In this document: piece by piece, positions 47,824 to 57,720 of the stretch | Numbering within the stretch: the first letter of the stretch is position 1 | Layout: every line of letters starts with the position of its first letter | Assembly: GCF_026745355.1 (NCBI RefSeq) | Contig: NC_079206.1 | Span: forward strand, 985,800-1,049,799 | Length of the DNA: 64,000 nucleotides | Direction: 5' to 3' | Source: Beta vulgaris subsp. vulgaris | Lineage: Eukaryota; Streptophyta; Magnoliopsida; Caryophyllales; Amaranthaceae | The notes under the pieces: generated by a model | Seen by the model: the letters and a program-made list of their open reading frames with translations, nothing else | Told to the model about the DNA's origin: nothing | The model's database searches: none | Made by a program: the position numbers and the translations under genes

Positions 47824-50800
47824 CACCCCCTCAGTTGGAGCAGGAGGAGGACGGATGCTTAAACTGGAACGAAAATCCGTAAACAAGGGTTGAGGCAGAC
47901 CCTTTGTAAAAATGTCTGCAAACTGAGAGGAAGACGGCACATGAAGAACACGAATGAGACCCAGAGCAACCTTCTCACGGACAAAATGAATATCCATCTC
48001 TACATGCTTTGTGCGTTTATGTTGCACGGGATTATGAGACATGTAAACAGCACTAATGTTATCACAATACACAACAGTAGCCTTTTTCAAAGGACAATGA
48101 AGCTCGAGGAGAAGATTGCGGATCGAAGCAGATTCAGCAACAACATTCGCCACACCACGATATTCAGCCTCGGCACTAGAACGAGATAAGGTGGCTTGTC
48201 GCTTCGAAGACCATGAAATAAGATTATCACCAAGAAAAACACAATACCCAGAAGTGGAGCGACGAGTGTCGGGACATCCACCCCAATCGGCGTCAGTATA
48301 AGAGACAAGTCCCGAAGCAGGAGTCGAAGAGAAATGCATGCCATAATCAATAGTGCCTTTTAGATACCGAAGAACACGCTTAAGAGCATGAAAATGAGGC
48401 TCGCGAGGAGCATGCATGAATAAACAAACCTGCTGAACGGCATATGAAATATCGGGACGAGTGAAAGTGAGATACTGAAGAGCCCCTGCCAACTGACGAT
48501 AAAGAGAAGGATCGTCAAGGGCTTTCCCACCACTCGCACTAAGCTTTGACTTAGTATCAACAGGAGTAGCAGCCGACTTACAAGAAGACATATCGGCACG
48601 GGCAAGAACCTCCATCGCATACTTTCGTTGGCAAAGAAACATGCTGTCTTTGGTACGAGAGACAGAAATACCAAGAAAATATGATAAAGGACCAAGGTCC
48701 TTCATTGCAAACTCCGAGCTGAGGAGACCAATAATACGGAGGCGGAGAGCATCAGAAGAACAAGTAAGGATGATATCATCCACATATAAGAGAAGATAAG
48801 CAGTATCGGACCCCTGGCGGAAAATAAACAATGAAGTATCACACCTGCTGCTGACAAACCCCAAAGAAACAATGTAAGTGGCAAATCGCTGATACCACGC
48901 CCGAGGAGCCTGTTTCAGACCATAAAGTGACTTACGAAGAAGACAAACATGCTTAGGTTTGTCAGGATGAACAAATCCGGGTGGCTGATGCATATACACT
49001 GTCTCCTGAAGATCACCATGGAGAAAAGCATTTTTCACATCAAGCTGATGAATAGACCAATGACGGGAAACTGCCAAACTCAAAACTGTGCGAATAGTAG
49101 TGGGTCGCACAACTGGGCTAAAAGTATCACCACAATCCACCCCAACCTCTTGACTTTTACCATTAGCCACCAAACGGGCTTTATATCTCTCAAAAGTGCC
49201 ATCAGATTTCTCTTTGTGAGTAAAAACCCATAAGCAACGAACAATATTTGCATCTGAAGGACGGGGTACTAAATCCCAAGTATGAGTATCAATCATAGCA
49301 TTATATTCATCACACATGGCGTTATACCAGTTAGGGTCATCAAGGGCACGGAGAGGAGATTTAGGAAGAGGGGAAATCTGAGGAGAGGGGATAGTAACTA
49401 AGGCAAGACTAGCATATTTAGAGTTGGGCTTAAAAATGCCTGATTGAGACCTGGTCCGCATTGTATGGACCGGTTGGCTAGAGATAGGAGAAGGGATAAG
49501 AGGCGGGGAGGAGTCTGGGCCAGGAAGGAGAATGCGTGGCCCAGCAGACGCAACAGAGCGATCTGGGCTGGGGGCCAAAACAGACACGGAAGGAGAGAGG
49601 GAAGGGGTGTGGGCCTGGGACACGGAGGGAGAGATAGAGAGGGCGTATGGGCCTGGAGACACGGAAGAAGGAGAGTGGGCCTGCGAGCCTAATGCTGTAG
49701 AAGGAGAAGTAGGGGCAGGCTCAGGAGAGTGGGTTATGGGGGACCGAAGTAAAGGAGGCGAGTTGGTTCCAAAATTGGAATCCAAAAATGCAAAATCAGA
49801 CGAGGTAGGACTGTATTTCGAGGAATGGGGAAAAATAGATTCATCAAAAATCACATGTCGCGATATGATGACTTTATTAGTCATAAGATTAAGACAACGA
49901 TACCCTCTATGAGAAGGAGAATAACCAAGAAATATGCACGGAGTAGAGCGAGGCCTCATTTTATGGGGGGATGTGGATGAAAGATTAGGATAACACAGAC
50001 ATCCGAAAGTGCGAATATGATCGTAAGAAGGAGCTTTGTGAAACAGAATGTGCATAGGAGTAAGGTTATCTAGAAGACGCGTAGGACGGATATTTAGCAA
50101 ATAAACCGCCATGTGAAGAGACTCAACACAATAGGAAGGAGGAAGGGAGGCATGAAATAAAAGGGAACGACAAATATTATTAATCGTTCGAATCATACGT
50201 TCCGCTTTCCCATTTTGGGAAGACGTGTGAGGACATGAGTGACGCCAAATCATGCCATGGGTAAGAGAGAATAAAGTGAAAGGATCATTATCATATTCAC
50301 GGCCATTATCACACTGTAACGCTTTAATAGACATGCCAAATTGTGTGGTGACATACGAATGGAAGCGCACAAAAGTAGGAAAAACATCTGATTTATTCTT
50401 AAGAGGAAAAACCCACAAATAATGAGAATAATCATCAAGAAATAATACATAATAACGAAATCCAGAAGGACTACGAAGAGGGTATGTAAATAAATCAGTA
50501 TGAATAATATCAAACGGAGCATAGGTTTTAGTCAAAGAAACAGAGAAAGGAAGACGACAATGTTTTCCTAATTGACATCCATGACAAACAGATAAAGATT
50601 TCTGAGTAGTACAATGAATGAATTTATTTTGTTTAAGAAAACTAAGAACATGATCTCCAGGGTGACCCAGACGATTATGCCAAACTTCAGGAGAGATAGC
50701 AGCAAAAGCAGAGGAGGAGGAGGATGATGATGGGGAAGACACTGGATAAAGATTGCCCACACTATTGCACCTGGTCAAGATGTTCCCCGTCTGGAGGTCC

Positions 50801-51330
50801 TTCACAGAAAAACCAAAGGGATCAAATTCAACAGAGACACAATTATCGGAAGTGAATTGACGAACAGACACAAGATTTTTAATGATTTTGGGAGCATAAA
50901 GAATATTTTTGAGAGTGAGGGAAGGAGACGAAGAAGATAAAGATTTAGTGCCTGAACCCATAACTGGTATTTTAGGACCATCACCAACCAAAATGTGAGA
51001 ATTAAAATTGTGCCAATTGATAATAGAGGAATTAATACCTGTATTATTCATAAGATGAGAAGTAGCACCAGTATCCATGTACCAATTTGAATCCGGCGGT
51101 TGAAGAGAAAGAGCATTGAAAAAGGTGGGGAGCTCACTGGGTTGATAGCTGCCAGGGGCTAATAGGGCCTGCTGGGCCTGGACCGAAGAGGTGTTGACAG
51201 GAGCTGGACCCAAAACACCGGGCTGTTGAAAAACTGGAGGTCTCCAAGTACTGTTTGGCTGAGACGGATATGGGCAGGGTGGGTAGGACATCTGCTGGGC
51301 CCAAGGAGACATCCAAGGAGAAAAGAACAT
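47818..51330 (-). CDS. pol: copia pol polyprotein
   Basis: 1170 residues from the first Met, with the open frame reaching back to 51450. In order: a Pro-rich leader; aspartic protease DTGATSHL at about residue 85; the GAG-pre-integrase zinc region WHNRLGHP...CHGCQLGKH at about 215-255; the integrase core with HTDLF, QCDNGRE and GKAERM supplying D, D and E at about 280-390; a Pro/Ser-rich linker; reverse transcriptase with FLHGDL, SLYGLKQAPRAWYQ and the catalytic YVDDI; then RNase H with DADWGG, SSAEAEYRG and CDN. Frame intact, no internal stop. The stop TAG lies inside the 3' LTR. It would need a frame change from gag to be made as a fusion. Confidence 0.97.
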   Translation of the reverse strand: MFFSPWMSPWAQQMSYPPCPYPSQPNSTWRPPVFQQPGVLGPAPVNTSSVQAQQALLAPGSYQPSELPTFFNALSLQPPDSNWYMDTGATSHLMNNTGINSSIINWHNFNSHILVGDGPKIPVMGSGTKSLSSSSPSLTLKNILYAPKIIKNLVSVRQFTSDNCVSVEFDPFGFSVKDLQTGNILTRCNSVGNLYPVSSPSSSSSSSAFAAISPEVWHNRLGHPGDHVLSFLKQNKFIHCTTQKSLSVCHGCQLGKHCRLPFSVSLTKTYAPFDIIHTDLFTYPLRSPSGFRYYVLFLDDYSHYLWVFPLKNKSDVFPTFVRFHSYVTTQFGMSIKALQCDNGREYDNDPFTLFSLTHGMIWRHSCPHTSSQNGKAERMIRTINNICRSLLFHASLPPSYCVESLHMAVYLLNIRPTRLLDNLTPMHILFHKAPSYDHIRTFGCLCYPNLSSTSPHKMRPRSTPCIFLGYSPSHRGYRCLNLMTNKVIISRHVIFDESIFPHSSKYSPTSSDFAFLDSNFGTNSPPLLRSPITHSPEPAPTSPSTALGSQAHSPSSVSPGPYALSISPSVSQAHTPSLSPSVSVLAPSPDRSVASAGPRILLPGPDSSPPLIPSPISSQPVHTMRTRSQSGIFKPNSKYASLALVTIPSPQISPLPKSPLRALDDPNWYNAMCDEYNAMIDTHTWDLVPRPSDANIVRCLWVFTHKEKSDGTFERYKARLVANGKSQEVGVDCGDTFSPVVRPTTIRTVLSLAVSRHWSIHQLDVKNAFLHGDLQETVYMHQPPGFVHPDKPKHVCLLRKSLYGLKQAPRAWYQRFATYIVSLGFVSSRCDTSLFIFRQGSDTAYLLLYVDDIILTCSSDALRLRIIGLLSSEFAMKDLGPLSYFLGISVSRTKDSMFLCQRKYAMEVLARADMSSCKSAATPVDTKSKLSASGGKALDDPSLYRQLAGALQYLTFTRPDISYAVQQVCLFMHAPREPHFHALKRVLRYLKGTIDYGMHFSSTPASGLVSYTDADWGGCPDTRRSTSGYCVFLGDNLISWSSKRQATLSRSSAEAEYRGVANVVAESASIRNLLLELHCPLKKATVVYCDNISAVYMSHNPVQHKRTKHVEMDIHFVREKVALGLIRVLHVPSSSQFADIFTKGLPQPLFTDFRSSLSIRPPPAPTEGVY
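47824..47832 (-). other. copia polypurine tract
   Basis: In sense orientation GAGGGGGTG abuts the 3' LTR. It also encodes the last residues of pol before the stop. Confidence 0.8.
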
Positions 51331-52175
51331 AGGTTGGGCCTTGGCCTGCGATGCATGGGAGTGCTTAGGATTATTAGTATGCCCCTTAGATTTGCCTTTA
51401 TTCTTCCCATAACCAGAAGGTTTACCATACCAGAGTGATGACCCCCACCATTAATGGACTTGGGTGTCTGCCGGAGAGAGGAGTCACCGGCGCTGGCGAG
51501 AAGGACGGTGTCAGCAGGAGGAGTGATTTTCTCAGCCTTATCACGACTTACACGGTCAAGTTCCAGCATGGAACATGCCTTATCAAATGGAGGGAGAGGA
51601 CTAGATTGTTGAATCAAGGTAGCAACCATACGATAATCAGAAGTTAATTTTCCCACCAACTGAAGAACTAACCTTTCATCAGAAATTGGATGATCAATCG
51701 CCGCGAGTTGGGTCGAGATAGTCTTGAGAGCTTGGCAATAATCCGCAAGAGAGGAAAACTGAGAGAGATGAATATTACCAAATTGATTCTCAAGATGCAC
51801 TACACGAGTGCCCTTATTATCTTGAAAAATATTTCGAAGACGGTCCCATGTCGCCATAGCTGTGGATTTATCATCAAGAATTTTAAGAAGGAGATCGATG
51901 GAGATCGTGCCATACATCCATTGGCATACGATGGCATCCAACCGCTCCCATAATGCATCATCAACGTCCGATGGTCGCTTGATCGTGGGGTCTATATGAT
52001 CGAGAACATTATAAACCTTTGATGTGTTGCGGAAGAGTGTAGCCCAGGGTGAGTATTGAGCTTTTTCGACATCAAGAACCAAGGGAATCAAAGCCTTGAC
52101 ATTAGTGACTGTTAAGGCTGGATGATAAGCCGGGGTGACCGACGACGGCGGGGAGGAGGCGGCGTTGTCGGGCAT
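51159..52175 (-). CDS. gag: copia gag
   Basis: The start is the ATG at 52175 (MPDNAASSPPSS), about 60 bp after the primer site. The open frame itself begins earlier, in the LTR, but the first upstream ATG would read through the primer site. The domain matches plant copia gag: ALIPLVLDVEKAQYSPWATL, a capsid-like helical region with WERLDAIVCQWMYGTIS, and TWDRLRNIFQDNKGTR. Real gag sequence ends near 51440; the remainder to the stop at 51159 is read in the wrong frame over the basic linker and protease leader. No CCHC zinc knuckle is seen in either frame. Gag forms the virus-like particle that packages element RNA. Confidence 0.85.
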   Translation of the reverse strand: MPDNAASSPPSSVTPAYHPALTVTNVKALIPLVLDVEKAQYSPWATLFRNTSKVYNVLDHIDPTIKRPSDVDDALWERLDAIVCQWMYGTISIDLLLKILDDKSTAMATWDRLRNIFQDNKGTRVVHLENQFGNIHLSQFSSLADYCQALKTISTQLAAIDHPISDERLVLQLVGKLTSDYRMVATLIQQSSPLPPFDKACSMLELDRVSRDKAEKITPPADTVLLASAGDSSLRQTPKSINGGGHHSGMVNLLVMGRIKANLRGILIILSTPMHRRPRPNLCSFLLGCLLGPSRCPTHPAHIRLSQTVLGDLQFFNSPVFWVQLLSTPLRSRPSRPY

Positions 52176-52224
52176 GGCGGAGAAGAAGAAGAATAAGAGG
52201 GGATTAGAGGAGAAGGAAGAAGAA

Positions 52225-52235
52225 GCCTGATACCA
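52225..52235 (-). other. copia primer binding site
   Basis: In sense orientation TGGTATCAGGC directly follows the 5' LTR; TGGTATCAG is complementary to the 3' end of initiator tRNA-Met. Confidence 0.9.
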
Positions 52236-52382
52236 TGTTATAATGTAGAATCCTCCCTCCGGAGGCTTTGACTTCTCATTCACAATATATACTCAAGGAT
52301 ACAGAAGATACATCGTAACCTAGTTACCATATTTACATTACTAAATATGGACAAAATATACTAGCTTATATTTAGTCTAATA
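52236..52382 (-). repeat. copia 5' LTR
   Basis: 147 bp, identical to the 3' LTR at 47677-47823. In sense orientation it starts TATTAGACTAAATATAAG and ends ACATTATAACA. Confidence 0.97.
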
Positions 52383-52387
52383 CTTCC

Positions 52388-53058
52388 CATGTGGAAGTCT
52401 AAAAAATGGTATGAGAAATTATTCCTATCGGTTGAAGTTCAAGACTATCAACAACGAGATATTGGAAATTCGAATGCGGTCAACATGGTTAAATCAAGAT
52501 TTTTTCTCCCCAAACTATATATATCAGAATGATAGACTTTTCCATTAATAGTTATGTGATTCAGCAAATTGAAAGGGAGTTCGTTGTATTGCTTGATCTG
52601 ATCCATTGTAATTTCTTCGAATACGAATTTGATTTGATTGATTATATCTTGTTTTTCATTAATACTTATTTTAGACGTTGCTTGACCTTCAATTAATGAA
52701 ATTTCTCTTTAAAAAGAAAACTAATTAGAGCTTATTAATATATATTGATACATATTGAACTTTCTATAACTTATATTAGGGCTATTTAAAAATTTCAATT
52801 ATACATTATTTCTACTTATACTAATAATTGATAAAAAAAAATTAAAAAAAAGGTAGAAATGCAATAAGTAATTATGGAACTTTTTCTAGGGAATTTTTTG
52901 TAACTTCATGGATCTTATAGATTAGAAGTTATCCTTCTTATACGAGCTCATTGCATATGCTATTATTTTAATTTGGTCGTTTTTAGGACGTAAATTTACT
53001 TAAGTGATATATAAATAGCTTGTAAGTCCTAGTGACTAACCCATCTAATAACCAATAA
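52388..53058. other. flank of the copia insertion, no gene seen
   Basis: AT-rich DNA; nothing recognisable. Confidence 0.4.
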
Positions 53059-53318
53059 CTAGTTATTAGGCCTGGGCTATGCCCCGGGTAAGAAAAAAAT
53101 TTCATTTATTAATATAATACTTTATGATTAGAACACTAAATACAACTTAGTCTAGTGGTTAAGACTTTAGTATATGTACATGAGGTCTCAGGATACCCTA
53201 CTATGCAATTTCTAAATTTTTTTATTGTACATGTTTTACATGAAGTAAAACTCCCTAGGGAGAGCGCCATGTGGCACGTTTTCTTGTTTATGCACGCCTT
53301 TTAATATATTTGTATAGA
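53059..53318 (-). mobile_element. short non-autonomous Helitron, 260 bp
   Basis: On the minus strand it starts TCTATACAAATATATTAAAA after an A and ends with the hairpin CCCGGGGCATAGCCCAGG, then CCTAATAACTAG and T. Its 3' end matches 4678-4835 and 11405-11455; its 5' end matches 24838. Confidence 0.75.
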
Positions 53319-53998
53319 TAGAAAAACTATATAAAAAAAAGGTCATTTTATCTCTGCTCCCACAATGGACGTCGTTGTTGGAACCAATTCTACCTTTAAT
53401 CGTTTCATTCTTCTTGATTTAAGGATGTATTAACTTCTTCTCATGTATCAAAAAAAAAAAAAGTAAAAAACTATAAAAACAACAAAATAGAACTATGGAA
53501 ATAATAGAGAAAAAGGAGAAAGACCACCAATGATATCGAAATTAGCTCCGAGCGAGCGTAATACAAATCTAACATAGTTATGAATATTTGACTGTTGTTG
53601 AATGCGCGGTACCAAAATGGCGACATGTTCCCTTTAGAAAGACAAAACTAGCAACTTTTTCTTTTTTCAGATACCTTGGACATGAACTCACATGTGTTTT
53701 TGGTACAGCATGATCATGAGATGAGTTGAAAACAACCAATTTTTTTGTAGCATTTGCTCTTCTACTTGATTATATATGTATGTATTTGTGACCAAAAACT
53801 TTCGAGTCTAATGATATAGCTTCCTATTTCCTATATGGGAGATTAAAGTTCAAATTTTGACGGAAGCAAAATTTCAATATTGTAGAGGGGGGCTTGCGGC
53901 TTGTTGGGCCTCTGGAGACTGGATGAATGGTCCTATTCGAGAGCAGGATAGAGGAAATTCATTATACTACGGATTTTCGAAAGGGACAAAATAAATAA

Positions 53999-54034
<36 letters not shown>

Positions 54035-56905
54035 ACACTTTATACTATGAAATAAGAAAAAATTTATGCGATTCTTTGGGGTGTTACCAACTGCGTGCCA
54101 AGTAGATAAGAATTGCATAAAGTTAATGTACAGAAAGAAAGCTTTGAAGAAGGATATGATTAAAATAAAAATTCTACAGGCACTCACATGCTGCTGCTTC
54201 TACACATGTTGAAAACCCAATGATATCCTCTTTCTTAATCTGCAAACAACATTTTAATTTAACACTTGAAGTAAATACTAATTCTTTCATACTTATCTCT
54301 TGCATCAATGAGTCTCTTAAGTTTTCTGACCCATATTTTGGATTAGGATGAAATGTCAGCAGGCTGAATTTTGGAGGATATTCCCACAGACCCTAATATT
54401 GTCACCTTAGCTTTATGGCGAGTATTATAGGAATATAGATGAACATATAGCGGAATTTCAGGAAACAAATTTTCTAAACATATCTATCACAAGATCGCAT
54501 GCATAACATGAATCATATTATAAGGAAAAAAGTGTACAACCTTTGTAGCGTGTTTTCTACCGGATTGCAAGTGCTAGAGATCAAATAACAACAATTGATA
54601 TCCCTTTACTTAGTCCACGAGCACCAATTGAATTCCCACGTTTGTTAGAACGGAAGAGGATGAACAAATTTCACTCTCTTGCTTTTTAGGGAGGGTAGCC
54701 GGATTTTCCAAAGGGAAATAATAGGTTTTTTTTTCTTTTTCAGTTTGAAAGTTACTGACAAAAAGAACGCTCTATTCTACTCTCTTATTATAACCTTTTT
54801 TAATAGTAGGAGAATAGGTTAAGAGAGAGACCTAACCTAACCCTAATTTCTCCTATTTGCCGATTTTCTTACTTCAATTAGTTACTAAAATGTGTGACCT
54901 CATAGAATTAGGTTAACTTAGTTGTGATTTAATCAATATTGTCCCACTAAATAACATTTATTCTCTAGCAAGTAAATGTGATTACTAAACTAACATAATT
55001 TATCTCTATAATAATTCCTTTTATATTTTGTGATCGCCACAAACTCCAAATAAATAAAATGTTACCATATCAAACCAACATTTATTTGTTTCTTCGGAAT
55101 TGCAACCATTTGTCTTCAAATCCAGTGGAAGACATAAGTGGGTAATAAAATGGGCTTTATGGCCGTTTGTCTTGTTACAAAGTTTAGAAAATATACAGTG
55201 ACACGAATTCAATAACATTTTCAAAGATCTTCTCATGGCTCTGGGGCACATCATACAGGCTCCGATTCTCACACCTTTAGGGTGTTAGAATAATGGATTA
55301 TTGCCTTAAATTTTTCCCTTTTGAGAGCCATTTTTGGTTTTTCCGGGATTGGCCTTAATTTTCATCCATGACCTTCCTAATAACAGGCCCAGGATGACCA
55401 TTTGGTGATTTTGACCTCTTCGTTGTCCACATATGCCTTCTATTGGGACCATTTGCACCACCCTCACTACGCCCAGACTTGCCTTAGAGCCAATTGTATG
55501 CGCATACACAAACATGTGTTCTCTTCAAAGACCCTCTAATAGCCTTGGGGTGCATCGTACGAGCTGCATTGTCTGGTCCTTTGGAATGTCCAAAATCATG
55601 GATTATATAGCTTTCAATTTTTTCGGTTTTGGTCATCCTCTCACTAAGTTTTTCCATCTTAAAACCATATGGCTGGTGATATAGTGAGTAGCCTCTCAGT
55701 CTTATAAAATGAATCTCATCCCTTTTCTTTCGTCAATGCGGAACAACGCATATGTTGTTTTGGGATAGAGCTAGCTATACAATAAAGCTCCAACCCTCCT
55801 TGATTCTCTTCCTTTCCCTAATTGATGCTACGTACCTTTGTAACCTATGCGTAAAACGAAAGAACAACACAAACAACTTATTCTCTTTCTTTTCCTTATA
55901 CCACAAGTGAGTGTGAAACAAGTTAAATAAACAAACACCCCCAAAAACAACGAAATGGGAACTTAACTTTGATGTGAATAGCCTAGCAATTAGCATGCTT
56001 GTCAAACTTAGCCATTAAAATTCAACCAATCCAAATCCCAAAAAAGAAGCAAACATTCAAAAAGAAAATAAAGGCACACCACTTTCTTACTTGCTTATTT
56101 GTATCTACCCACATTCTCTCTAATACCAGCACGCTCAATGATTATGTCAACCTGCCAAAAATAAGAGTACCACTAATAGTACAAATTTTTCCATCTAATT
56201 TTACTTGTTTTTTTAGTCTCACATTGCTTAAAAGCAATTGATTGAGTCAGATGCTTGACTTCAACCTAAGTAAGTGGATTCTACTGGTGTCTTCTTATGT
56301 CTTTTTTTGAGAAAGAATTAACAATCATTTTGCTAACTTTAACTATCATTTATTTTAGGTCCACTATTTTCCTTTTTCTTTTTTCTAAATATATATTTCT
56401 ACCCATTTATATAGAAATAAGGGTTTAACGGTCACCAAAAAAAAGCATCACACATATCGTGGATGATTGAGCTCATGCATGAAAATTATGTACTATAGAA
56501 TATTTCTACATTCTGATGAAATAAAATTGTAATAAATCTCCAACAGATTTACTTGTATTCGCGTATCGTTTATAAGAGAAGAAGTTTAATTAGATGCATG
56601 TCTTATTATTTCTCTAGGAGAAAGGAGAAAATTGCTGTTCTTATTCAAAGTGATGTGTGCTTCATCAAGGGATATGTTTCTTCATTCAGGTATGTTTTTT
56701 CAGAATGAAAGAAAGAAAAAATAAGAGCAATTGAAAGAAATGATATATGCTGCTTCAGCTTTTATTTTCTTGAATGTATTATTAATTAGCCTAATAATCT
56801 AGTACTTACTAGAATTGAGTATTCAGTAATATGTTGTTAGTGTCTTTTTAATGCAAAAAAATTTATATTGCATGGTTTTCAATATATATGTACATTAGAC
56901 AAAAA
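53319..56905. other. intergenic, no gene seen
   Basis: AT-rich with a short TA tract (about 54005-54028). The part 55021-55690 is listed separately as a diverged duplication. No exon chain is supported. Confidence 0.4.
55021..55690. repeat. two diverged tandem units of about 295 bp
   Basis: GGCTCTGGGGCACATCATAC near 55236 and GCCTTGGGGTGCATCGTAC near 55533 open matching blocks that continue with AATAATGGATTATTGCCTT and AAATCATGGATTATATAGC; ACCATTTG-type motifs also repeat. Probably an old satellite fragment. Open frames over it are shadows. Confidence 0.4.
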
Positions 56906-57402
56906 CAGGGCCGTCTTAAACAATGTCGGGGCCCTGTGCCTTGTTTAAAAACTAGGCCCTTTACAAATTATCAGACAATTTTAACTATATGTAATTTTTA
57001 ATATTGTAAAATATTACATTAAGTAGTATTTTTAGTAAGTTTATTACTTTTATTTTTTTTGACATTGATATTCAGACTAATTGCTATTGTAGATTGAAAG
57101 TGGCAAGTGCTAAGAGTTACTGATAGTATACTGTATTATAGATTATAGGCTTATGACCTTATAGGATTATGCTTTGAAGATTATATGAAAAAAGAACAAA
57201 AATGTTGCTTACAATCATCGAACCCACAACCTATATTAAAAAGGCATAAACAAAACATAACACCTTACCATTGAGCCGAGTAAGAACTAGTTAAATATAA
57301 ATGCTGCAATTTGTATATAATCTATTTTTACAGTTTTGGGGCCCATTAAAAATGGGGGCCCTGTGCTATGGGGCTGGCTGCACATGCTCATAGCCGGCCC
57401 TG
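56906..57402. mobile_element. non-autonomous hAT element, 497 bp
   Basis: Terminal CAGGGCCG and CGGCCCTG are inverted, and GACAAAAA is perfectly duplicated at 56898-56905 and 57403-57410. The 8-bp duplication and CAGGG ends are hAT hallmarks. GGGGCCCTGTGC occurs as a subterminal repeat in both halves. No transposase is present. Confidence 0.9.
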
Positions 57403-57603
57403 GACAAAAACATTATCTCTTTTGTTTGATGATGTTCTTCTACACTTCTACTTGTCCACTCCTGGAGAATGGATGATGATGCATGTTGCTCAATGCTATG
57501 GTATAGACATGGAGAAGATATCAAAAAAATTGTGTAGTTGAATCTGTTTTATTTTATACTAATATTCGACATGATAATATTGGCTCATATATATGTTTTT
57601 TTT

Positions 57604-57720
57604 TATCCATATGAGTCACGAAGGCGGTACAAAGTACAAAGAAGGAGAGGGGGGATTCGAACCTGTGACCTATCATTCACAGCACCTCAATCTTGACCAC
57701 TAGGCCAAGACATCCTTGGT
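57604..57720 (-). mobile_element. tRNA-derived SINE copy
   Basis: On the minus strand: GTCTTGGCCTAGTGGTCAAG (A-box region), CACAGGTTCGAATCCCCC (B box), CCGCCTTCGTGACTCATATG, then an A run. It is the best-kept member of the family seen at 20864 and 35214. Confidence 0.65.

Larger units (their letters stand above)
47677..52382 (-). mobile_element. Ty1/copia LTR retrotransposon, 4706 bp, young
   Basis: The element reads on the minus strand. It has two 147-bp LTRs that are identical base for base by eye, a 5-bp target duplication CTTCC (47672-47676 and 52383-52387), a tRNA-iMet primer site beside the 5' LTR and a purine tract beside the 3' LTR. The domain order protease, integrase, reverse transcriptase, RNase H defines Ty1/copia. 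Pol is open throughout, but gag is in another frame. LTR termini in sense orientation are TA...CA rather than TG...CA. Identical LTRs mean insertion was recent. The internal domain is compact, so the Ale/Retrofit-type lineages are likely candidates. Confidence 0.97.

Noticed and set aside
49444..49912. Arg/Gly-rich open frames on the + strand at 49.5 kb
   Set aside because: Antisense of the Pro/Ser-rich linker of copia pol.
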